Assembly: GCF_014648675.1 (NCBI RefSeq)
Contig: NZ_BMRO01000004.1
Coordinates: 131,690-167,958, forward strand
Origin: Actinomadura livida
Lineage (GTDB): Bacteria > Actinomycetota > Actinomycetes > Streptosporangiales > Streptosporangiaceae
DNA: 36,269 bases
Reading direction: 5' to 3'
A program made the position numbers and the translations under genes. This document shows positions 25,366 through 33,730 of the stretch, one piece after another (the stretch's first letter is position 1; every line of letters begins with the position of its first letter). The notes below the pieces were generated by a model, which saw only the letters and a list, made by a program, of their open reading frames with translations, was not told where the DNA came from and made no database searches.

Positions 25366-26523
25366 CTAGCGCCGCCCGGCCGGGCGGCGCAGCGGGGTGA
25401 ACACCCATGTCAGCTTGGGCTCCAGCGCCCAGCTCATCGTCCGCACGACGAACTTCGAGCACAGGAACGTCCCGACCACGAGGGCGACGCAGGTCACGAG
25501 CGTGACGCCGAGCGGGTTGTGCATCCAGTCGATGCCCCACCAGCCGGTGAAGTTCATCAGCCGGGTGACGAACCCGTGCAGCAGGTAGGCGTACAGCGTC
25601 GCGGCGCCCAGCCCGGTGAACCAGTACCGCTTGCGGGGGATCTGGGTGAGGAACGCCGCCACGAGGATGATCGCGCACGCGAACATCGCGAGCCGCATCA
25701 GCGAGCCGGTGAAGTTGCCGACGTTGAACGCGTCGTGGGGGTGCTTCCAGTAGACCCAGCCCCGCGACATGCGGTCCATGACGAAGAACGAGGCGGCCAG
25801 CCCGATGGCGAGCACGACCGCCCCGATCGGGCGCGCGACCGGCTTCTTCAGCAGCTCGAAGTGCTGCGGCTTCAGGGTGAGGCCGAGGACGTAGAACGGC
25901 AGCAGCCCGATCACCCGGTGGATGTCGAACGTTCCACCGAGGTCGCTCATGTACGACAGCAGCGAGAAGCCCAGCGCCACGGCGAGCGGCCAGCGGATCT
26001 GCTGCCAGACCGGGGTGGACAGCCGCCACATGAACAGCGCGCACAGGAACCACGTCAGGTAGTACGGGTTCAGCAGGCTGATCTCGAGGGCGTTGCGGCC
26101 CGCCAGCCAGTCGTAGATGGAGTAGGCGAACTCGAACACCACGTACGGCACGCCGACGTTGGTGATGAGCTTGCGCGCCTTGCCGCCGGCGAACGTCCAG
26201 TTCCGCGAGAAGTAGCCGGTGATCACGATGAACAGCGGCATGTGGAACATGTAGATGAACAGGTACAGCCCCTGGGCCAGCGGGACGTCCTGCAGGTAGG
26301 CCAGGGAGTGGCCCACCACCACCAGGAGGATCGCGAAGTACTTGGCGTTGTCGAAGAACGGGTCGCGCTCCTTGCGCGGCCGGGGCGGTTCCGCGGTCTC
26401 CTCCCGCGGGGCGGGCGCCGCCGGGGCGAGCGCCTCCGGCGCCGGGACCGTCGGATCAGCGGACAGCGGCCGGCCGTCGCGCGGCGCGGTGTCGGCCCCC
26501 GAGTGCCTGGTGGTGTACGTCAT
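25366..26523 (-). CDS. AT3-family membrane acyltransferase (second of a tandem pair)
   Basis: A 385-residue paralog of the adjacent acyltransferase, with the same layout: a Pro/Ala-rich cytoplasmic tail of about 55 residues, then RDPFFDNAKYFAILLVVVGHSLAYL, MPLFIVITGYFSRNW and ten or so hydrophobic helices. The two differ enough that the duplication is old, and they may transfer different acyl groups or act at different positions. ATG 26523 follows the LCP stop codon by 11 nt, so it is cotranscribed with the LCP gene. The frame remains open far upstream through the LCP gene, but that part is antiphase shadow. Acyl donor and acceptor are unknown. Confidence 0.87.
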   Translation of the reverse strand: MTYTTRHSGADTAPRDGRPLSADPTVPAPEALAPAAPAPREETAEPPRPRKERDPFFDNAKYFAILLVVVGHSLAYLQDVPLAQGLYLFIYMFHMPLFIVITGYFSRNWTFAGGKARKLITNVGVPYVVFEFAYSIYDWLAGRNALEISLLNPYYLTWFLCALFMWRLSTPVWQQIRWPLAVALGFSLLSYMSDLGGTFDIHRVIGLLPFYVLGLTLKPQHFELLKKPVARPIGAVVLAIGLAASFFVMDRMSRGWVYWKHPHDAFNVGNFTGSLMRLAMFACAIILVAAFLTQIPRKRYWFTGLGAATLYAYLLHGFVTRLMNFTGWWGIDWMHNPLGVTLVTCVALVVGTFLCSKFVVRTMSWALEPKLTWVFTPLRRPAGRR

Positions 26524-26534
26524 AGGCTGCCGGC

Positions 26535-27953
26535 CTAGGTCTCCTTGCAGATGTCGTCGTTCGCGCGGATCTCGCCCTGCTGCTTCGGAATGCCGCCCCC
26601 GGCGCTCTTCAGGTTCGTCCAGTCGCGCCCGATGACCAGGTCGACGATGCCCGGGGTGCCGCCGCTGCGCGCGGTCGGCTGCGGCCTGCTCGGGATGAGC
26701 GCGGCCAGCGTCTTGGAGTGCTGGTCGGCCCCCGAACCGTACAGGACCCTCGTGGTCGTGGTGAGGGAAGGCGCGTTTCCGCCGACGGTGACCTGGAAGC
26801 CCTGCGACTCCAGGTCGTCGGCGACGCGGCTCGCCTGGCCGTCGATGCCGCTGCCGTTGAAGACCCGCACCCGGACCTGGTTCGGCGGGATCTGCTGCGT
26901 GCCGGCCTTCGGCTTCTCGGGCACGGTCTTGTCGTTGCGGACGGCGGCGAAGAAGGACTGGGCGTTGGCGCTCAGCGCGACGCGGTTGGGGTCCAGCGGG
27001 TCGGGGCCGGACGGGACGGTGACGAAGCGCAGCTTGCCGGAGCTGACGCCCTGCATCTCCTGGGCGATGTCCATCATGACCTGCGGCGTCAGCTCGTTGT
27101 CGGTGGTGAGCGACTTCGTCGCCGCGTTCATCAGGGCGAGGAGCTTCTTGGGGTTGCTGACCACGCCCGCGCTCAGCGCCTTGTTGGCGAGCGCGCCCAT
27201 GAACTTCTGCTGCCGCTTGATGCGGTCGAGGTCGGAGCCGTCGCCGAGCCCGTGCCGGACGCGCACGTAGGCCAGCGCGGTCTCGCCCTTGATGTTGTGC
27301 TTGCCCGCGCTGAGCCGGAGCTTCGACTGGGGGTCGTTGACGGCCTTCGGCAGGCACACCGGGACCCCGCCGATCGCGTTCGTGATCGACTTGAACCCGT
27401 TGAAGTCGACCTGCATGAAGTGGTCGACGCGGATGTTGGAGATGCTCTCGATCGTCTTGATGACGCAGGCGGCGCCGCCCTTGGTGAACGCCGAGTTGAT
27501 CTGGGCGCGCTCCTCCGCCGGGTACACCTGGCCGCTCTCGCCCTTGCAGGACGGCATCCGGATCATGAGGTCGCGCGGGAAGCTGATGCCCATCGCCTGG
27601 CCGCCGCCGGGGGACAGGTGCAGCAGGATCATCGTGTCCGAGCGGGGCGGGTCGCTCTTCATCCGGCGGCCGTACTTGGCGTTGGCGCCCGTGCGGGTGT
27701 CGGAGCCGAGCAGCAGGATGTTCAGCGCCTTGTTCAGCTTCTTCGGCCGGTCGGGGCCGAGCTGCGCGTTGACGTCCTGGTGCGAGATGTTCCCGAACGC
27801 CTGGCGGTACAGGCCGTAGGCGGTGAGGGACCCCACGACCATGAGCACCGACATTCCGATGCACACCCAGCCGAGGATGCGCCAGCCGCGTCGAGGCGCC
27901 GGCTGCGGGTCGGCGTCGTCGACGTACTCCATGTACATCGGGTTGCTGTTCAT
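26535..27953 (-). CDS. LytR-CpsA-Psr (LCP) family wall-polymer ligase
   Basis: 472 residues from ATG 27953, which has CGGAG 3 nt upstream. Topology: a short cytoplasmic N-terminus, one membrane helix (about 23-49), then an extracytoplasmic LCP domain with LLLGSDTRTG, RSDTMILLHL, ISFPRDLMI and RVRHGLGDGSDLDRIKRQQ, including the Arg/Asp residues that bind pyrophosphate-lipid substrate and metal. A LytR_C domain closes the protein (VRVFNGSGIDGQASRVADDLESQGF). LCP enzymes transfer teichoic acid, arabinogalactan or capsule from undecaprenyl carriers to peptidoglycan. Its link to two acyltransferases and two TagF-like genes supports attachment of that polymer. Frame openness extends to 28163, but that portion overlaps the upstream gene and is not used. 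Confidence 0.93.
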   Translation of the reverse strand: MNSNPMYMEYVDDADPQPAPRRGWRILGWVCIGMSVLMVVGSLTAYGLYRQAFGNISHQDVNAQLGPDRPKKLNKALNILLLGSDTRTGANAKYGRRMKSDPPRSDTMILLHLSPGGGQAMGISFPRDLMIRMPSCKGESGQVYPAEERAQINSAFTKGGAACVIKTIESISNIRVDHFMQVDFNGFKSITNAIGGVPVCLPKAVNDPQSKLRLSAGKHNIKGETALAYVRVRHGLGDGSDLDRIKRQQKFMGALANKALSAGVVSNPKKLLALMNAATKSLTTDNELTPQVMMDIAQEMQGVSSGKLRFVTVPSGPDPLDPNRVALSANAQSFFAAVRNDKTVPEKPKAGTQQIPPNQVRVRVFNGSGIDGQASRVADDLESQGFQVTVGGNAPSLTTTTRVLYGSGADQHSKTLAALIPSRPQPTARSGGTPGIVDLVIGRDWTNLKSAGGGIPKQQGEIRANDDICKET

Positions 27954-28030
27954 GGGCTCCGTGGTCCCGGGGTAGGCAGATCCGGGGGCCGGGTCGCGCT
28001 CCGCGAGCGGCGGCCCGTGTTTCCGGTGTC

Positions 28031-28080
28031 GGGTACTGGACGGTCGGTACTGGTCCTGGACGGTCGGGTACTGGACGAGG
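28031..28080. repeat. Degenerate tandem repeat in the LCP leader region
   Basis: Three units built on GGGTACTGGACGGTC: 28031-28045, an expanded unit at 28046-28065, and 28066-28080. They lie 80-130 bp upstream of the LCP start codon, between it and the stop of the TIGR03089 gene. Confidence 0.6.
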
Positions 28081-28095
28081 GCAAGGAGAGCGTAG

Positions 28096-28974
28096 TCAGG
28101 TGAGCCGGCGCGGGTGCCCGGATTCGTCATTCCATCCGGGCAGACCGGCCACCACCGTGACATGCTCCATGGTCAGGCGACGATCTAGCGTAGCTTTGTC
28201 AAAGTTTCGTTGGATTATGACGGAAGCACCCGAGATTAGTGGTGCGACCAGCCCGGTCAGCACGCCGTCGAGTGTGGCGAACGACATGTCAACCAGAAGC
28301 CGGTCCCGCGCGTCCAGCTCCCATTTCTCGACCGCCGCGCGGCCTGCGGCGACGAGCTCCGCACCGCTGAGTGTGGCCTTTGTCACAGTGATCGCGGGCA
28401 TCTCAGGAGTGACCTCCGCATCCGGTGCGAACCGGTCGGCATAGCTGCGGACCTCCGCGGAGTAGTCGGTCACGCCCGGCGGGCAGTCGGCGAGCGGGCC
28501 GCCCAGGGCGTGCAGCGACAGCCCGACGATCTCCTCGGCCCCGCCCGCCAGCACCTCGTCGGTGAGCACGTCGTCCAGCACCTCCTGCGCCGCCGCAAGG
28601 ATGTACGGCTCGCCCGCCCCCGCCGGTTCGGCGCGCCCCGGGGCGCTGCCCCCTGATGCGGCGTGCCCGCGGAACGCTCCCGGGTCGACCGGCTCGGCCA
28701 CGACCCCGGCGGACCAGCAGGCCATCAGCCAGACGGCGGTCTGCCAGTGCGGCGGCAGGACGAGCACGGCCCGCGTGCCCGGCTCGGCGGCCAGCCCGTC
28801 CACGAGGAAGTTCGCGGTCTTCGCCACCCAGTTGTCGAACGTCCGCGCGGACAGCTCGACGCGTTCGCCGCTCGCGTCGTCGTAGAAGGTCACCAGCGGG
28901 CTGGACGGGTCGTCCGCCAGCCGCCGCCGCAGCAGCTCCGCGGGCCCGCCCGCGTTCCCGGCGTGTGCGCTCAT
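28096..28974 (-). CDS. TIGR03089 family protein (AMP-binding-enzyme-like)
   Basis: A 292-residue protein matching the actinobacterial TIGR03089 family by eye: LLRRRLADDPSSPLVTFYDD near the N-terminus, NWVAKTANFL, and VLVLPPHWQTAVWLMACWSAGVVAEPVDP. It resembles the N-terminal part of acyl-adenylating enzymes but lacks the AMP-binding P-loop and the C-terminal lid, so catalysis is doubtful. This family is frequently found beside LCP genes, as here (143 bp upstream of the LCP start). ATG 28974 lies 6 nt after a TACCCT -10 box and has no ribosome-binding site, suggesting a leaderless mRNA. Function is unknown. Confidence 0.8.
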   Translation of the reverse strand: MSAHAGNAGGPAELLRRRLADDPSSPLVTFYDDASGERVELSARTFDNWVAKTANFLVDGLAAEPGTRAVLVLPPHWQTAVWLMACWSAGVVAEPVDPGAFRGHAASGGSAPGRAEPAGAGEPYILAAAQEVLDDVLTDEVLAGGAEEIVGLSLHALGGPLADCPPGVTDYSAEVRSYADRFAPDAEVTPEMPAITVTKATLSGAELVAAGRAAVEKWELDARDRLLVDMSFATLDGVLTGLVAPLISGASVIIQRNFDKATLDRRLTMEHVTVVAGLPGWNDESGHPRRLT

Positions 28975-28980
28975 GGGGCG

Positions 28981-28986
28981 AGGGTA
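28981..28986 (-). promoter_or_regulatory. -10 box TACCCT, likely leaderless promoter
   Basis: On the minus strand, 6 nt before ATG 28974. It forms a divergent pair with the -10 box at 29030-29035. Confidence 0.55.
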
Positions 28987-29029
28987 TGCCGGAGTGATCG
29001 CCGGGACGTCATCACCCTGCCGGGACCGC

Positions 29030-29035
29030 TACGCT
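29030..29035 (+). promoter_or_regulatory. -10 box TACGCT, likely leaderless promoter
   Basis: 8 nt before GTG 29044. The frame is open upstream into the divergent gene, so this box is what decides the start. Confidence 0.55.
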
Positions 29036-29043
29036 CCGCACGG

Positions 29044-31134
29044 GTGGAGGAGTCGACGGACGGGCGCGGGGCGGGGACATTGGACGCTGGTCGGCTGCTC
29101 GTTCGCATGACCGTGCTCCCCACGCTGCTCCTCGTGGCATGGCTGGCGGTCTCGCTGCCGCTGCTGGCGGCGGGCGCGCTCCGCCCGCTCCCGGCACTCG
29201 CGCTGTTCGTGCCCGTCGCCGCTCTCGTGCTGTGGCTCGGCCTGCGGTCCGCCGGGCCGGACGGCGGCGGCGCGCCCGAGCGGGGGTCGCTGCCGGGGCG
29301 GGGGCCGGTGCCGTGGTGGCCGGTCATCGCCGTCCTCGGCGTCGCGGCGGCGTTCCTGGCGCTCCAGATCGTCATGAGCGCGGAGCAGATCATCGTCCGC
29401 CGCGACCCCGCCTCCTACGTGCAGTTCGCGACGTGGCTGGCCGGGCACGGATCGCTGCCGATCCCGCCGGCGGAGCACGCGTTCGGCGGCCCCGACGCCG
29501 CCCTGGACTACCAGAGCCCCGCCTTCTACCAGGAGGGCGGGGCGGTCGTCCCGCAGTTCATGGCGGGGCTGCCGCTGGTGCTCACGCTCGGCGGCTGGGC
29601 GGGCGGCACCCACGGCATCCTGCTGGCGGCGCCGCTGCTCGGCGCCTGCTGCGTGCTGGCGTTCGCCGGTCTGGTCGCCCGCCTCGTCGGGCCCCGCTGG
29701 GCGCCGGCCGGCGCGCTGCTCCTCGCGCTGACGCTGCCGATGCTCTACGTCTCCCGCAACACGTTCAGCGAGCCGCCCGCGATCGTCCTGCTGCTGGGCG
29801 GGCTGGCGCTGCTGCACGACTCCCGGCGCGCGGAGGGGCGCCGCGCCGCGCAGAAGGCGTTCCTGGCGGGGCTGGCGCTCGGGCTGATCGTCCTCGTCCG
29901 CATCGACGGCCTGCGCGACGTGCTGCCGGTCCTCGTCTTCGCCGGGCTCCTGGTGGCGCTCGGGCGGCGGACCGGCTGGTGGCTCGGCGGCGGGCTGCTC
30001 CTCGGCGCCGGTGCCGGGCTCGCCGAGGGCTTCGGCCTCTCCCGGCCGTACCTGACCTACCTGGAGGCGTCCCTCAAGCCGCTGCTGGCCATCACGGCCG
30101 TGATCGCCGCGGCGACGGCCGTGATGGTGGCGGCGCTGCGCTGGGAGCGGACGGGCCCGCGGGTGCGGCGCGCCGCCGCCGCGGTCGCGCGGGGCAGGCT
30201 GCCGGGCGCCGCCGCCGTCCTGACCGTGCTGGTCCTGCTGGGGTTCGCGGTCCGGCCGCTGGTGCAGACCGTCCGCCGTCCCCCGGCCACGGAGGACGAC
30301 GAGATGAACGTCCGGTTCATCGAGACGATCCAGCGCATCCAGGACCTCCCCGTGGACGGCACCCGGCAGTACTCCGAGCTGTCCCTGCACTGGGTCGCCT
30401 GGTACATCGGCCCGCCCGCGCTGCTCTTGGCGGCGCTCGGCGCGGCGCTGCTGGTGCGGCGGCTGCTGCGCGGCCGGTCCACCGAGTGGCTGCTGCCCTA
30501 CGCGATGGTCGTCTGGACGACGACGCAGGTGCTGCTCCGGCCGGGCATCACGCCCGACCACCCGTGGGCGTCCCGGCGGCTGATCGGGCTCGCCATCCCC
30601 GGGCTGCTGCTGTTCACCGTGTTCGCCGCGGCCTGGACGTTCCGGCGCGTCCGCCGCCTCGGCTACTCGCCGCGCGCGATGCGGGCGGGGGCGGTCACCG
30701 GCGTCGCGCTGCTGCTGGTGCCGGTCGTCCTGACGTCCGGCGGGTACCTCGTGACGCGGACGGAGCGGCACGAGGTGGCCGCCGTCGAGCGGATGTGCGG
30801 CGCGCTGCGGCCGGACGCCTCGGTCGTGGTCGTCGAGCACTCCACCGCCGACCGGTTCCTCCAGGTCGTCCGGGGCATGTGCGGGCGGCCCGCCGCGCGC
30901 ACCGCCGCGGGCGCCACGCCCGCCGACGTGCGCCGCGTCATCGGCAAGGTGCACGACGCGGGCCGCCGCCCCGTCATCATGGCGGCGAAGCCGGAGCAGG
31001 TCGCGCCCTACGGGCGGCCGTCCCGGATCCTGCGGCTCGACACGCGGCAGGACGGCCGCACCCTCACCGAGCCGCCCGGCGGGACGTGGGGGCTGGCCAT
31101 GGAGGTCTGGATCGCCGAACCCGGCCGGTCCTGA
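29044..31134 (+). CDS. Large polytopic GT-C-type glycosyltransferase
   Basis: 696 residues from GTG 29044, placed by the -10 box 8 nt upstream; the open frame continues to 28663 but overlaps the divergent TIGR03089 gene. About a dozen hydrophobic helices are visible. The first large outer loop carries IIVRRDPASYVQFATWLAGHGSL and LDYQSPAFYQEGG, with an Asp in the position of the GT-C catalytic acid. The last 120 residues (from about ERHEVAAVERMCGAL) form a soluble extracytoplasmic domain. The expected reaction is sugar transfer from a polyprenyl-phosphate donor outside the membrane. The DPM1-like GT2 downstream could make that donor, which would link the two (inference). A 9-bp stem follows the stop. 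Confidence 0.75.
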   Translation: MEESTDGRGAGTLDAGRLLVRMTVLPTLLLVAWLAVSLPLLAAGALRPLPALALFVPVAALVLWLGLRSAGPDGGGAPERGSLPGRGPVPWWPVIAVLGVAAAFLALQIVMSAEQIIVRRDPASYVQFATWLAGHGSLPIPPAEHAFGGPDAALDYQSPAFYQEGGAVVPQFMAGLPLVLTLGGWAGGTHGILLAAPLLGACCVLAFAGLVARLVGPRWAPAGALLLALTLPMLYVSRNTFSEPPAIVLLLGGLALLHDSRRAEGRRAAQKAFLAGLALGLIVLVRIDGLRDVLPVLVFAGLLVALGRRTGWWLGGGLLLGAGAGLAEGFGLSRPYLTYLEASLKPLLAITAVIAAATAVMVAALRWERTGPRVRRAAAAVARGRLPGAAAVLTVLVLLGFAVRPLVQTVRRPPATEDDEMNVRFIETIQRIQDLPVDGTRQYSELSLHWVAWYIGPPALLLAALGAALLVRRLLRGRSTEWLLPYAMVVWTTTQVLLRPGITPDHPWASRRLIGLAIPGLLLFTVFAAAWTFRRVRRLGYSPRAMRAGAVTGVALLLVPVVLTSGGYLVTRTERHEVAAVERMCGALRPDASVVVVEHSTADRFLQVVRGMCGRPAARTAAGATPADVRRVIGKVHDAGRRPVIMAAKPEQVAPYGRPSRILRLDTRQDGRTLTEPPGGTWGLAMEVWIAEPGRS

Positions 31135-31170
31135 GGAGCGGCCGGACGCTCAGGTGCAGGGGGCCGCTCC
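31135..31170 (+). terminator. Hairpin after the GT-C gene
   Basis: GGAGCGGCC (31135-31143) pairs perfectly with 31162-31170 around an 18-nt loop, starting directly after the TGA. No T-tract. Confidence 0.55.
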
Positions 31171-31204
31171 GCGGCTTCGGGCGGCTCCGGCGCGCCCGGG
31201 CGAG

Positions 31205-31210
31205 TATCCT
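31205..31210 (+). promoter_or_regulatory. -10 box TATCCT, likely leaderless promoter
   Basis: 8 nt before GTG 31219; no ribosome-binding site between. Confidence 0.55.
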
Positions 31211-31218
31211 CGCGCTGC

Positions 31219-32280
31219 GTGAGCACCCAGTCTGCCGAGACCCAGCCCGCCGAGGCGATGGCCAAGCCCGCTCCCGAGGCCCCGCCCGCGCCGGCGGCCG
31301 CGTCCCCGGTCACGCCGCCCGCGCCCGGACCCGTGAACGCGCCGGTGCGCGCGCCGGAGGCGGCACCGGACGCGGCCGAGCCCGCGTCCCACCCGGTCCA
31401 CGTCACGATCGTGCTGCCCTGCTACAACGAGCAGGACCACGTGATCGACGAGGTCGAGCGCATCTGCGCGGCGATGGACGCGAGCGGCAAGAGCTACGAG
31501 CTGCTGGCCGTCGACGACTGCTCGACCGACGCGACGCTCGCCCGGCTGGAGGAGGCCGCGCCCCGCTTCCCGAACATGCGGGTCATCGCGTTCCAGCACA
31601 ACAGCGGCTCGGGCACCGTGCGGCGCATCGGCTCCCAGCAGGCCCGCGGGGACATCGTCGTGTGGACGGACGCCGACATGTCCTACCCCAACGAGCGGAT
31701 CCCCGAGCTGGTGGATCTGCTCGACACCGACCCGTCCATCGACCAGGTCGTGGGGGCGCGCAAGAGCGAGGAGGGCTCGCACAAGGCGCTGCGGGTGCCC
31801 GCCAAATGGTTCATCCGCAAGGTCGCCGAGCGACTCACCAACTCCAGGATCCCCGACCTGAACTCGGGGCTGCGCGCGTTCCGCCGCGAGGTGTCGCTGC
31901 CGTACCTGCGGCTGCTGCCGCCCGGGTTCTCCTGCGTCACGACGATCACGATCGCGTTCCTGTCGAACCAGCACCCGGTCCACTACATGCCGATCGACTA
32001 CGCCAAGCGGGCCGGGAAGTCGAAGTTCCACTTCACGAAGGACGCCTACCGCTACATCCTGCAGGTGCTGCGGATGGTGATGTACTTCAACCCGCTCAAG
32101 GTGCTGATGCCGCCCGCGCTGTGGCTGATCCTGATCGGGCTGGGCAAGGGCGTGTACGACATGATCGCGCACTTCGGGTACTTCGCGAACAACACCATCA
32201 TGATCTTCGTGACGGGGCTGATCATCGCGTCGCTGGCGCTGCTGGCCGACCTGATCGTCCGATCACGGGGCGACGTGTAG
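31219..32280 (+). CDS. GT2 glycosyltransferase, polyprenyl-phosphate sugar synthase-like (DPM1-like)
   Basis: A 353-residue protein. A disordered Ala/Pro tail of about 55 residues precedes the GT-A domain: HVTIVLPCYNEQDHV, AVDDCSTD (D99/D100), TDAD (D151/D153) and the acceptor-side NSGLRAFRRE. Two C-terminal membrane helices follow (PPALWLILIGLGKGVYDMI and IFVTGLIIASLALLADLIV). Relatives transfer mannose, glucose or a similar sugar from a nucleotide donor to polyprenyl phosphate on the inner face, supplying GT-C enzymes. Two GT-C genes lie in this window, one directly upstream. The GT4 gene starts 3 nt after its stop, so they form an operon. The sugar is not predictable from the sequence. Confidence 0.88.
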   Translation: MSTQSAETQPAEAMAKPAPEAPPAPAAASPVTPPAPGPVNAPVRAPEAAPDAAEPASHPVHVTIVLPCYNEQDHVIDEVERICAAMDASGKSYELLAVDDCSTDATLARLEEAAPRFPNMRVIAFQHNSGSGTVRRIGSQQARGDIVVWTDADMSYPNERIPELVDLLDTDPSIDQVVGARKSEEGSHKALRVPAKWFIRKVAERLTNSRIPDLNSGLRAFRREVSLPYLRLLPPGFSCVTTITIAFLSNQHPVHYMPIDYAKRAGKSKFHFTKDAYRYILQVLRMVMYFNPLKVLMPPALWLILIGLGKGVYDMIAHFGYFANNTIMIFVTGLIIASLALLADLIVRSRGDV

Positions 32281-32283
32281 GGC

Positions 32284-33426
32284 ATGGGGACGTCCAGCGG
32301 CGCGCCCGGCGGCCTCAGGATCGCCATCGTCGGACCCGCGTTCCCGTACAAGGGCGGCGGCGCGCACCACACCACCGAGCTGGCGCACCGGCTGGCGGCG
32401 GCGGGCCACGACGTGGTCATCGAGTCGTGGCGCGCCCAGTACCCCGGGTTCCTCTACCCGGGGCAGCAGACGATCTCCGATCCGGAGGGCGAGCCGTTCC
32501 CCGGCACCCGGCGGCGGCTCGACTGGCGCCGCCCGGACGGCTGGTGGCGCACCGGCCGCGGCCTGCGCTCGTACGACCTGGTGGTCCTGGCGGTGCTGAG
32601 CCCGGTCCAGGTGCCGTCCTACCTGGGGATCCTCGCGGGCCTGCGGCGCGGCGCGCGGACGGTGGCGCTCTGCCACAACGTCCTGCCGCACGAGCGCAAG
32701 CCCTACGACGAGCCGCTGATGAAACGCCTGCTGCGCAGGGTCGGCGGCGTCCTCGTCCACTCCGATGAGCAGGCGCGGCTCGCGGAGGGGCTCACCGAGC
32801 GTCCCGTCCGGGTCGCCGAGATGCCCGCGCACCTCCCGGTGGCCGCCGCGGTCGCGCCGGGCGACGTGAAGGTGCGGCGCCGGCTCCTGTTCTTCGGGAT
32901 CGTCCGCCCGTACAAGGGCCTGGACGTCCTGCTCCACGCCCTCGCCAAGGGCCCCGGCGACGTGGGGCTGACCGTCGCGGGGGAGTTCTGGGGCGGGCTG
33001 GACGAGACGCGCGAGCTGATCCGCTCGCTCGACCTCGCCTCAAGGGTCGAGCTGCGACCGGGTTACGTGCCGGCCGCCGACGTCCCGGGGCTGTTCACCG
33101 CCGCCGACGCGCTCGTCCTGCCGTACCGGACGGCCACCGCGTCGCAGAACGTGTGGATGGCCTACGAGCACGGCCTGCCGGTCATCGCCACCGACGTCGG
33201 CGGCTTCGCCGGCCAGGTCCGCGACGGCGTCGACGGACTGATCTGCGAACCCGGCGACGCGGCGTCCCTCGCCGACGCGCTCGGCCGCTTCTACGCGCCG
33301 GGGGAGCCGGAGCGGCTGCGCTCCGGCGTCCGGCCGGTCGACCACGCCCCGGTGTGGGCCGAGTACCTGGACATGCTCACGGGGGACGCCCTCACCGGGG
33401 ACGCGCTCACAGGTGGGGCTCGATGA
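32284..33426 (+). CDS. GT4-family glycosyltransferase
   Basis: A 380-residue GT-B protein. The N-terminal domain begins LRIAIVGPAFPYKGGGAHHTTELAHRL. The C-terminal domain has LLFFGIVRPYKGLDVLLHAL, ADALVLPYRTATASQNVWMAYEHGLPVIATDVGGF; the glutamate in AYEHGLP takes the place of the usual EX7E second Glu, while the first Glu is not obvious. The start ATG lies 3 nt after the GT2 stop without its own ribosome-binding site, indicating coupling. The C-terminus is LTGDALTGDALTGGAR, encoded by 15-bp repeats, and its last 20 nt overlap the convergent thioredoxin gene. Sugar and acceptor are unknown. Confidence 0.85.
   Translation: MGTSSGAPGGLRIAIVGPAFPYKGGGAHHTTELAHRLAAAGHDVVIESWRAQYPGFLYPGQQTISDPEGEPFPGTRRRLDWRRPDGWWRTGRGLRSYDLVVLAVLSPVQVPSYLGILAGLRRGARTVALCHNVLPHERKPYDEPLMKRLLRRVGGVLVHSDEQARLAEGLTERPVRVAEMPAHLPVAAAVAPGDVKVRRRLLFFGIVRPYKGLDVLLHALAKGPGDVGLTVAGEFWGGLDETRELIRSLDLASRVELRPGYVPAADVPGLFTAADALVLPYRTATASQNVWMAYEHGLPVIATDVGGFAGQVRDGVDGLICEPGDAASLADALGRFYAPGEPERLRSGVRPVDHAPVWAEYLDMLTGDALTGDALTGGAR
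33376..33420. repeat. Three 15-bp tandem repeats at convergent gene ends
   Basis: CTCACGGGGGACGCC (33376-33390), CTCACCGGGGACGCG (33391-33405) and CTCACAGGTGGGGCT (33406-33420). They add LTGDA units to the GT4 tail. The third copy contains the thioredoxin stop codon. Confidence 0.7.
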
Positions 33427-33730
33427 CCTTCAGCAGGGCGCGCTTGGGCTTCGCGCCGACGATCTGCTCCACGACCTCGCCGTTCTTGTAGAGCAGCAGC
33501 GTCGGCAGGCCCATCACCCCGTACTTGTTCGGGGTCTCGGGGTTCGCGTCGTAGTCCAGCTTCGCGATCTTGAGCTTGCCGTCCTGCTCCGCGGCGATCT
33601 GGTCGAGGACGGGGGCGACCATCCGGCAGGGTCCGCACCAGTCGGCCCAGAAGTCGACGAGTACAGGGGTGTCGCTGCCGAGGACCTCGTCCGCGAAGGT
33701 CGCGTCGGTCACGGTGATCGGGGCCGTCAC
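33407..33730 (-). CDS. trxA: Thioredoxin
   Basis: A 107-residue classical thioredoxin: DFWADWCGPCRMVAPVLDQIA with redox cysteines C32 and C35, D26, and the cis-proline in MGLPTLLLYKNGE. It reduces disulfides in cytoplasmic proteins using thioredoxin reductase. GTG 33730 follows AAGGAGGG at 3 nt, and its first bases overlap the stop of the upstream membrane-protein gene (GTGA). The two are therefore translationally coupled, an unusual setting for trxA. No reductase gene is present in the window, so this may be one of several thioredoxins in the cell. The 3' end overlaps the convergent GT4 gene by 20 nt. Confidence 0.95.
   Translation of the reverse strand: MTAPITVTDATFADEVLGSDTPVLVDFWADWCGPCRMVAPVLDQIAAEQDGKLKIAKLDYDANPETPNKYGVMGLPTLLLYKNGEVVEQIVGAKPKRALLKVIEPHL

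Noticed and set aside
25366..27864. An 832-codon frame that would fuse the second acyltransferase to a long N-terminal extension
   Set aside because: The extension is an out-of-frame reading of the LCP gene. The ATG at 26523, 11 nt after the LCP stop, fits an operon.
29139..32768. A 1209-codon plus-strand frame across the GT-C, GT2 and GT4 genes
   Set aside because: Low-complexity Arg/Ala/Gly sequence that ignores gene borders and terminators; a shadow frame.
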